From Xylaria sp. FL1777 (Eukaryota; Ascomycota; Sordariomycetes; Xylariales; Xylariaceae), in contig MU400967.1 of the NCBI GenBank assembly GCA_022578965.1, forward strand, positions 1 to 17,542: a DNA stretch of 17,542 bases, written 5' to 3'. The notes below the pieces were generated by a model, which made no database searches, was not told the DNA's origin, and saw only the letters and a list, made by a program, of their open reading frames with translations. Shown one piece after another: positions 10,924 through 17,542 of this stretch. Both the position numbers and the translations under genes were made by a program. Within the stretch, counting starts at the first letter, position 1, and every line of letters begins with the position of its first letter.

Positions 10924-11244
10924 GGAAGCCTAAAAAGCTTTTAAAGAACTAAAACTAAAAGTTATTTTTAATCTTATAGTTAAACTACTTAATCTACAAA
11001 AAAAAAAAAAGCTAAAAACAAATGCTTTAAATAGTATAATTACAGAAGTTTTAAAACAACTAAAAAATAACAAAAAATAATACTTAATAGCTTATTATTT
11101 TAAAGCATTATAAAACGCAGCATTATAATACTTTATATATAACAAAAAACTACTTATAATTATTATAGCACTTAAAAAATAAAAACTATTTTTTATAAAA
11201 ACTATAAAGCTAATTAAAATTTATTTAAATTATTAAAACTTAAC
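10924..11244 (+). pseudogene. pol: RT tail and RNase H domain remnant, inner element
   Basis: KEA-stop-KAFKELKLK at 10925 keeps Glu residues and a GGAAGCC stretch lost in the outer copy, and so is the better witness of the ancestral sequence. The Trp codon of the KWH motif is TAA at 11078-11080 (TAG in the outer copy), showing both G bases changed here. Confidence 0.83.
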
Positions 11245-11620
11245 AAAATTTATAATTACGTAAAAAATTACTAAACAACATAAAAATTAAATAGTTTTTT
11301 TTTTTAAATTTAACTTTAAAATATGCTACATTAAAAAAAAAAAAAACATTTAAGCAAATATACTTAGCTAACAAAATTAAAAAAAATTTAAAGTTCTAAA
11401 AAAAAACATTTAAGTATTGCATCCTTAAAAAAATAAAAGCTTAAAAATTAAAGTTATATTTAAAAACTTTATAAATATATAGCTATAATAAGCTTATAAC
11501 TTAAAAAAGTTAGCATAACTATAAAAACATAAAAAATTAAAAAATAATAAGCTAATATATAAACATAAAGTTTACTTACTAAAATCTTTATAAAACAAGT
11601 TTATTAAAAAATTCTATAAA

Positions 11621-12290
11621 TATTTATTATATAAACACTAAAAAGCAATAAAAACGGTTTAACAATTATAAAAAAAGTACAATTTTTTAAAATTATAAAA
11701 TATAGTTAAATTTATTATAAAAAAATGCAATATTTATAATAAAGCTAAAGTAGCTTAATATAAGCTTTATAAATTATTATAACTTATATAAATATTTAAA
11801 CAAGTATAATATATTATTGCTTAAGATTTTATTATAGTATTACTTTTATTAATTAATTTAGTTACAAAAGTATAATATAATAAAATATAAGTTATTATTA
11901 ATAAACTTACTAAGTATGCTTACTTTTTATTATTTAAAAAAAATATAATAGCTAAACAATTTATATATGCTTTTATACGCTAATATTTAAATAAATATAA
12001 ACTACTAAAAAAAATTGTTTTAAACTAAAATAAATTGTTTACTTTTAAGTTTAAAACTAGCTTTTTTAAACTTATTAATATTAAACTAAAATTTTTAACT
12101 GCTTACTACTTATAAACAAATAAATAAACAAAAAAACTAAACTAAATATTAAAACAATATTTATAAAATTACGTTAATTATTAATAAAATAATTAAGTAG
12201 AACTATTATTAATAATACAGATTTTATATAATATATTAATAAATAAAAATATAAACATATTTTTATATAAAGCTATTTATAAACAGTAAG
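11621..12290 (+). pseudogene. pol: Integrase remnant, uninterrupted, inner element
   Basis: The zinc domain starts at 11621, where the first His codon is now TAT. The core continues through the site where the outer copy is interrupted (near 11960). At 12095-12130 the reading LTAYYL-stop-TNK-stop-TKKLN matches the family STAYHPQTDGQTERLN, and at 12197 VELLLIIQILYN matches LLPIAEFAYN. The whole core is in one frame, shared with RT. Catalytic Asp codons are AAT or AAC. Confidence 0.88.
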
Positions 12291-12479
12291 CAATTATTAA
12301 AAAACAAAAAAAAACATTAATAAAAGCACTTATTATTTTAACTATAATACTTTAAGCAAAAACTATTACAACAAAAATTAAAACATTATAAGCTAAACTA
12401 TAACTACGTTTTTAATTTTTATAACAATAAATATTAATATACTATAACAAAAAACAAACTAAAAAACTAACTTTTAAAA

Positions 12480-12883
12480 AAAAAAACAAGGTTTATTTGC
12501 TATAACAAAAACAAAATATAAACATTAATATTTCTTAAATTAAAACAAAACAACTAAGCAATAAATTAAAATTTAAAAAACTTAGCTTTTTTAAAATTAA
12601 AAAAGTTATTTTACTTATTAACTATAAACTATTATTACTAAAAAATATACAAATTTATTTTATTTTTTATATTTTTTTACTAAAACTAGCATTTATTAAA
12701 ACATTTATTAAAATATAACTAAAAATAAAAACAAATTAAAATGTTTATAAAGTTAAAAGTATACTAAATTTCTATTAAAACAACAGTAATTTAAAATATT
12801 TTATTAAATAAAAAAAATATTTATATACTAATAATACTTAAAAGCTTAAAAAACACTTAAAGACTGCTAAAGTAATTATAAAT
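12480..12883 (+). pseudogene. pol: Integrase C-terminus (GPY/F) and chromodomain, inner element
   Basis: KLSFFKIKKV at about 12578 corresponds to the GPY/F motif (family KLGPFKI..V). At 12746-12883, YKVKSILNFY, then NLKYFIK-stop-KKYLYTNNT-stop-KLKKHLKTAK matches a chromodomain (family Y.VE.IL.SR, YLVKWKGY....TWEP.ENL), with both Trp codons turned into TAA. In chromoviruses this domain steers integration toward methylated histone H3 in heterochromatin. Confidence 0.86.
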
Positions 12884-13559
12884 TAGTTTTACTGCTAATA
12901 TTTTAATTGCTTAAAACTAAAAAAAAAAAGTTAACTTTAAAAAAAACGCTTAAAAAATTTTAATTAAACTTAAATAAAGCAGCTTATATTGCTTTAGCTT
13001 GCTTTTTTTGTTATTTTTGCTTTTTTATTAGCGCTTTTTATTTCTTTTTAATACGCTTTATTTTGTTTAGTTTATTTAAAAACTAAAGCTTTTGCTAAAC
13101 TATTTTAATACTTTTTGCTTTTAAAAAACGTTTTTATATATAAAGCTAAGCTAACTTGCTTAAAACAAAATTAAAGCTATTTTAAGCTTGTTTTAATTTT
13201 TTTTAAACTAAAAGTAGCTATTGTTTTGCTTGCTTTTTTTTTTTTTTAAAACAATAATGTTTAAAAACTATATTATTAATTAAGTTAATTAAAACTTCTA
13301 ATTTATTATAAAAGCAACTAGCATATATACATTTAAAATAATAAAACATATTATTTGTTATTTTATACGTTAATAACTAATTAAAGCAGCAAAAATAAAG
13401 CATAACTTTATAGCTAGTAAAATTAATAAAAAAAGCAAAAACAAGTTTTTGCTTTGTTTTAAATAAGCGGTTAGTTTTTTTAATGCGCTTTAATATTATA
13501 ACATATAAAAAAAAAAGAAAAAAAAAATACTTACAAAAAATTATTAAAATAACAATTTT
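12884..13559. other. 3' region after the chromodomain, inner element
   Basis: Pol probably ends within the first 100 bases. From about 12985 to 13250 the + strand turns from A-rich to T-rich with many GCTTTT motifs, so if anything was encoded there it may have been on the minus strand; no family was recognised. A hairpin lies at 13432-13455. The region is conserved in the outer element at 15005-15678. Confidence 0.5.
13432..13455. repeat. Perfect hairpin upstream of the 3' LTR, inner element
   Basis: AAAGCAAAAAC and GTTTTTGCTTT form 11-bp arms around a 2-base spacer. The outer element has the same structure at 15552-15575 with one C-to-T mismatch. Function unknown. Confidence 0.6.
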
Positions 13560-13575
13560 AAGAAAAAAAAAATAA
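13560..13575 (+). other. Polypurine tract of inner element
   Basis: AAGAAAAAAAAAATAA ends directly before the TG of LTR3. A purine run at this spot is the plus-strand primer in LTR retrotransposons and shows the element reads on the + strand. Confidence 0.75.
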
Positions 13576-13682
13576 TGTTATAAAATTAGCATAAAAGTAG
13601 CTTTTAAAGCAGCTTAATGCGTTTATATATACTTTGTACTTTTTTTTTTGCTAGCTTAAGCTAAAGTTATATAATAACTTAT

Positions 13683-13786
13683 TTAGCTTATTAAGCTTAT
13701 AGTAATTTAAAGTTTACTAAGCTTATAATAATTTAAAGTTTATTAAGCTTATAGTAATTTAATGCTTATTAAACTTGCAGTAATTT
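13683..13786 (+). repeat. Four tandem 26-bp repeats inside LTR3
   Basis: Same units as in LTR1, with AAAGTTTA in place of AAAGCTTA in two of them. Confidence 0.8.
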
Positions 13787-14033
13787 AAAAAAAGTTACTA
13801 TTTTTTTTACTTTTTTTTTGTTTATATAATTATATATTTTTTATATTTAGTTATTTATTTAGTTCTAGTTCTTTAGCTATTAATTTTTTATAACTGCTAA
13901 GCATTAATATATTTATTACTTTTAATTCCTTAAAACCTTTATTAATACATAATAATAAAAGTACTTCAAAAACTTCCTTAATAAACCACCGTTAAAAATC
14001 CTATTATTACTTACAAATTAAAACCTTAAAAGC

Positions 14034-14063
14034 AAACCTGTTATATTAATATATAACAGGTTT
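14034..14063. repeat. Perfect palindrome near the end of LTR3
   Basis: AAACCTGTTATA and TATAACAGGTTT are exact 12-bp inverted arms around TTAATA. LTR4 has arms AAACCCGTTATA and TATAACAAGTCC, from which a more GC-rich ancestral hairpin can be inferred. Its place six bases before the LTR end suggests a role in RNA 3' processing or in the LTR end complex, but this is only a guess. Confidence 0.75.
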
Positions 14064-14069
14064 GTTATA

Positions 14070-14074
14070 TAGCT
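14070..14074. repeat. Target site duplication of inner element, right copy (TAGCT)
   Basis: TAGCT follows LTR3 directly and matches 6366-6370 exactly. The outer integrase reading resumes right after it (AAA CAA CTT GCA TAC). Confidence 0.9.
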
Positions 14075-14410
14075 AAACAACTTGCATACGTTTTTATACG
14101 CTAATATTTAAATAAATATAAGCTATTAAAAAAAATTATTTTAAACCGAAATAAATTATTTATTTTTAAGTTTAAAACTAGTTTTTTTAAACTTATTAGT
14201 ATTAAACTAAAGTTTTTAATTGCTTATTACTTATAAACAAATAAACAAACAAAAAAACTAAACTAAATATTAAAACAATATTTATAAAATTATGTTAATT
14301 ATTAATAAAATAATTAAGTAAAACTATTATTAATAGCATAAATTTTATATAATATATTAATAAACAAAAATATAAACATATTTTTGTATAAAGCTATTTA
14401 TAAACAGCAA
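14075..14410 (+). pseudogene. pol: Integrase, second part, outer element
   Basis: It continues the gene interrupted at 6370. KQLAYVFIR at the start matches the inner copy. IILNRNKLF at about 14138 corresponds to ISDRDKLF with the second catalytic Asp (GAC) now AAC at 14144-14146. LIAYYL-stop-TNKQTKKLN at about 14216 matches STAYHPQTDGQTERLN. All are in the frame used at 6038-6370. Confidence 0.88.
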
Positions 14411-15004
14411 GCAATTATTAAAAAACAAAAAAAAACATTAATAAAAGCACTTGTTATTTTAATTATAGTACTTTAAGCAAAAATTATTGCAACAAAAATT
14501 AAAACGCTATAAGCTAAACTATAATTACGTTTTTAGTTTTTATAATAATAAATGTTAGTATATTATAATAAAAAACGAACTAAAGAACTAACTTTTAAAA
14601 AAAAAAACAAAGTTTATTTGCTATAATAAAAACAAAATGCAAACATTAATATTTTTTAAATTAAAATAAAACAACTAAGCAATAAATTAAAATTTAAAAA
14701 ACTTAGCTTTTTTAAAATTAAAAAAGTTATTTTACTTACTAACTATAAACTATTATTACTAAAAAATATATAAATTTACCTTATTTTTTACATTTTTTTA
14801 CTAAAATTAGCATTTATTAAAATATTTATTAAAACATAACTAAAAATAAAAATAAATTAAAACATTTATAAAGTTAAAAATATACTAGATTTTTGTTAAA
14901 ATAATAATAATTTAAAGTATTTTATTAAATAAAAGAAATATTTATATGCTAATAATATTTAAAAGCTTAAAAAACACTTAAAAACTGCTAAAATAGTTAT
15001 AAAT
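14411..15004 (+). pseudogene. pol: Integrase C-terminus (GPY/F) and chromodomain, outer element
   Basis: KLSFFKIKKV at about 14699 is the GPY/F motif. The chromodomain lies at 14867-15004: YKVKNILDFC, then NLKYFIK-stop-KKYLYANNI-stop-KLKKHLKTAK. Here the Asp of ILD is kept and the motif is closer to the family than in the inner copy. The stops are former Trp codons. Confidence 0.86.
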
Positions 15005-15678
15005 TAATTTTATTGCTAATATTTTAACTGCTTAAAACTAAAAAAAAAAGTTAACTTTAAAGAAAACGCTTAAAAAATTTTAATTAAACTTAAATAAAAT
15101 AGCTTATATTACTTTAGCTTGCTTTTTTTGTTGTTTTTGCTTTTTTATTAACGCTTTTTGTTTTTTTTTAATATGCTTTATTTTGTTTAATTTATTTAAA
15201 AACTAAAGCTTTTGCTAAATTATTTTAATACTTTTTGCTTTTAGAAAACGTTTTTATATATAAAGCTAAGCTAACTTACTTAAAACAAAATTAAAGCTAT
15301 TTTAAGCTTGTTTTAATTTTTTTTAAACTAAAAATAGCTATTGCTTTGCTTGCTTTTTTTTTTCTTTAAAATAATAGTGCTTAAAAACTATATTATTAAT
15401 TAAGTTAATTAAAACTTTCAATTTATTGCAGAAATAACTAGCGTGTATGCATTTAAAACAATAAAACATATTATTTGTTATTTTATATATTAATAACTAA
15501 TTAAAGCAATAAAAGCAAAGCATAACTTTATAGCTAATAAAATTAATAAAAGAAGTAAAAACGAGTTTTTGCTTTGTTTTAAATAAACAGTTAGTTCTTT
15601 TAATGCGTTTTAATATTATAACATATAAAAAAAAAAAAAAAAAAAATACTTACAAAAAATTGTTAAAATAACAATTTT
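15005..15678. other. 3' region after the chromodomain, outer element
   Basis: Homologous to 12884-13559, with the T-rich block at about 15105-15370 and the hairpin at 15552-15575. No protein family recognised on either strand. Confidence 0.5.
15552..15575. repeat. Hairpin upstream of the 3' LTR, outer element
   Basis: Counterpart of 13432-13455. One arm base has changed from C to T, leaving one mismatch. Confidence 0.5.
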
Positions 15679-15694
15679 AAAAAAAAGGAAATAG
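15679..15694 (+). other. Polypurine tract of outer element
   Basis: AAAAAAAAGGAAATAG lies directly before LTR4. Unlike the inner copy it keeps a GG pair; together the two copies suggest a mixed A/G tract originally. Confidence 0.75.
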
Positions 15695-16188
15695 TATTAT
15701 AAAATTAATACAAAAATAGCTTTTAAAGCGGCTTAATGCTTTTATATATACTTTATATCTTTTTTTTTGCTAACTAAAGCTAAAATTACGTAATAACTTA
15801 TTTAGCTTACTAAGCTTATAATAATTTAAAGCTTACTAAGCTTATAGTAATTTAAAGCTTATTAAGCTTATAGTAATTTAATGCTTACTAAACTTATAAT
15901 AATTTAAGAAAAATTACTACTTTTTTTACCTTTTTTTTGTTTATATAATTATGCACTTTTTATATTTAGTTATTTACTTAGTTTTAGTTCTTTAGCTATT
16001 AATTTTTTATAACTGCTAAGCATTAATATACTTATTATTTTTAATCCTTTAAAACCTTTATTAATGCATAGTAATAAAAGTACTTTAAAAATCTCCCTAA
16101 CGAACTACCGTTAAGGATTTTATTGTTATCTATAAATTAAGACCCTAAAGGCAAACCCGTTATATTAATGTATAACAAGTCCGTTATA
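15695..16188 (+). repeat. LTR4 (3' LTR of outer element)
   Basis: It begins TATTATAAAATTAATAC (TG lost) and ends AAGTCCGTTATA, length 494 bp, followed by CTATT. Its last 108 bases are the least mutated of all four LTRs (32 G+C by hand count), its first 60 the most mutated (11 G+C). Confidence 0.9.
15802..15905 (+). repeat. Four tandem 26-bp repeats inside LTR4
   Basis: Same four units as in LTR1, LTR2 and LTR3. Confidence 0.8.
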
Positions 16189-16193
16189 CTATT
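16189..16193. repeat. Target site duplication of outer element, right copy (CTATT)
   Basis: Matches 783-787 exactly and directly follows LTR4. Confidence 0.85.
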
Positions 16194-16507
16194 ATAGCAA
16201 CAAATTTTAACTAGGCTATTATTATAACTTTTGCTAGCTATAAAGCTAAAATAAAAACAAAGTTAATTATAATATAAAAGTTAAACTAAGCAATAAAAGC
16301 AAATATAGTTTAAGCAATATATAAATTATTAAATAATAACTAAAAAGTTATTTTTAATAAGCAGAAAATTTAAACTTAAATATTAGCAAATATATTATAA
16401 GCTTATTAAATGTTTAACAAAAAATTAAAAGTGCACTTTTAATTATATTAGCTAGTAGCTTTAAGCTTACTAATTAAGCAAGTATTAAAAATAAAAAAAG
16501 AAAAAAT

Positions 16508-16528
16508 GCTAGCTTAACTTAAGCTAGC
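16508..16528. repeat. Perfect palindrome, 10-bp arms
   Basis: GCTAGCTTAA, one spacer base C, then TTAAGCTAGC. Function unknown. Confidence 0.65.
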
Positions 16529-16811
16529 TAACTAAAAGCTAAAAATTAAAAAGCTGTTTTTTTTACTTTGCTTGCTATAACATAAGCAAAAAACGTGCTT
16601 AGTATACATTAAAGTTATAACTGCAAAAAATGTAAACATAGCATATATTAATAGATTTTTTTAGAACTATTACTATTTTTAAGTAGCTTTTTATTTTATA
16701 AATATAATAATAACTTAATGCTATAGCTGCTAAAAATAAAGCTATTAAGCTAGCATATATAAAAACAAACAAAAATATAGCTAATATAAATCTTTAAAAC
16801 ATGCTAAAAAT

Positions 16812-16866
16812 AAAGCAAACTTGTGCTTTATATAAACTAAAAAAAAAGCAGCTATGTGCTTTTTTT
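16812..16866. repeat. Two adjacent hairpins with AAAGCA stems
   Basis: The first has arms of about 7 bp, TAAAGCA and TGCTTTA around AACTTG, at about 16811-16830. The second has exact 10-bp arms AAAAAAAGCA (16841-16850) and TGCTTTTTTT (16857-16866) around GCTATG. Shared stem sequence suggests a related origin. Confidence 0.55.
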
Positions 16867-17542
16867 ATTAAAGCAACTATTTAGCTTAAGCAATAAAATG
16901 CTTAAAAGCTATTTAAGTATATAAGCTAGCTAAAAACGCTTTTATTTACTGCTTTATATAGTTTATAATAAAGCTAACTTAAAGCTAACTATGTATTATT
17001 ATTGCTATAAAAACGCTGCATAAGCAAAAAGCCAACAATTTAACAGGCAAAAATACTATTTGCTTAAAAAGTTGCTTATTAAAAAAAACTGTACTAGTAA
17101 TTGCGCAAAAAATAGAATTGCGAACTATTGCTAATATATTAAAGCTTTAAAACTAACTTAAAAAAAACTTGTTTAAAAACCGTTAGTAAATAGTTTAAGT
17201 AATAAAAAGCTATGCTTACATAACAAGCAAAAACGCAAGCAGCAAAAACAGCAATATTAAATAAAAATTAAGTAATATAATTTTTAAGTAGTAGTACTTA
17301 TATAATTAGCTATAAAAGAAATATAAATTATAGTAGTAAATAGTTAGCAAAAATGTTTTTATTTAGCTTTAATATAATTTTTATTTATGTATAAAATTAG
17401 GTAATTTTTAGTATAGCTTTTTAAAGCTATTAGTTTTAAATAATATAATATATTATTTAAATTATGTTTGCTTTTATTATTTAATTTAATTTTTATATTA
17501 TAATTTTTTTTTATTTTTATTTTAGTTTTATAATTAATAAAA

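Larger units (their letters stand above)
6371..14069 (+). mobile_element. Inner Ty3/Gypsy chromovirus, complete but mutated
   Basis: This 7699-bp element with two 494-bp LTRs (6371-6864 and 13576-14069) is flanked by TAGCT duplications and sits in the integrase gene of the outer copy, in the same orientation. Domain order and length match the outer copy. In a 60-base sample (4921-4980 against 10505-10564) the two copies differ at 6 sites, all transitions. From the DYR-like motif of RT to the chromodomain the domains share one frame (codon starts at positions giving remainder 2 on division by 3), so this copy kept its pol frame better than the outer one. Stops throughout make it non-coding. 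Confidence 0.92.
13576..14069 (+). repeat. LTR3 (3' LTR of inner element)
   Basis: It begins TGTTATAAAATTAGC and ends GGTTTGTTATA, length 494 bp, followed directly by TAGCT. By hand count it has 14 G+C in the first 60 bases and 25 in the last 108. Confidence 0.9.
788..16188 (+). mobile_element. Outer Ty3/Gypsy chromovirus, interrupted by a sister copy
   Basis: The element runs from LTR1 to LTR4 and carries a second full element at 6371-14069. Removing that insertion and one copy of its target duplication leaves 7697 bp, against 7699 bp for the inserted element. It reads on the + strand: gag, linker with possible protease, RT, RNase H, integrase, GPY/F, chromodomain, polypurine tract. Every coding part has many stops, mostly explicable as CAA/CAG to TAA/TAG or TGG to TAA/TAG. 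It is a dead copy, and cannot supply its own proteins. The order RT, RNase H, integrase identifies Ty3/Gypsy rather than Ty1/Copia, and the chromodomain points to the chromovirus branch. Confidence 0.9.
16194..17542. other. Right flank, AT-rich, no gene recognised
   Basis: No protein motif or long open frame was seen. G and C are somewhat more frequent than in the elements between about 16940 and 17260, then almost vanish in the last 80 bases. It holds a cluster of inverted repeats at 16508-16866. It may be another decayed repeat of unknown type. Confidence 0.55.

Noticed and set aside
788..11950. Tandem duplication of a 5.6-kb unit
   Set aside because: The repeat at offset 5583 looks tandem at first, but the matching LTRs, the two pairs of target duplications and the continuation of integrase at 14075 show a nested insertion.
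1..17542. Mitochondrial or naturally AT-rich protist genome
   Set aside because: The transition-only differences between copies, TGG and CAA codons turned to stops, and Asp-to-Asn changes at catalytic sites show that the low G+C was acquired by mutation of repeats.

Overview
The window is extremely AT-rich (one 120-base sample at 2221-2340 has 16 G+C) and has no intact gene. It looks like a heterochromatic AT-isochore of a filamentous ascomycete (Pezizomycotina) in which repeats were destroyed by C-to-T hypermutation of the RIP (repeat-induced point mutation) type. This rests on what the sequence shows: related copies differ almost only by C/T and G/A transitions, former Gln and Trp codons are now stops, and coding motifs are still legible under the damage. 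The fungal assignment is an inference.

The main content is two copies of one Ty3/Gypsy LTR retrotransposon of the chromodomain type (chromovirus), one inserted inside the other. Order along the + strand: left flank (1-782); 5-bp target duplication CTATT (783-787); LTR1 (788-1281); outer internal part A with gag, RT, RNase H and the first half of integrase (1282-6370); target duplication TAGCT (6366-6370); complete inner element with LTR2 (6371-6864), internal region (6865-13575) and LTR3 (13576-14069); second TAGCT (14070-14074); outer internal part B with the rest of integrase, the GPY/F region and the chromodomain (14075-15694); LTR4 (15695-16188); second CTATT (16189-16193); right flank (16194-17542). 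All four LTRs are 494 bp. The inner element is 7699 bp, and the outer one without the insertion is 7697 bp. What first looks like a tandem array is therefore a self-nested insertion into the integrase gene.

Both elements are read on the + strand: gag, a protease/linker region, reverse transcriptase with a YLDD box mutated to YLNN, RNase H, HHCC integrase, GPY/F, chromodomain, a T-rich 3' region, a polypurine tract and the LTR. None can be expressed as protein. Unusual aspects are the survival of G and C mainly as GpC dinucleotides, opposite gradients of G+C retention at the two ends of the LTR series, conserved tandem repeats and a palindrome in the LTRs, and a cluster of inverted repeats in the right flank.
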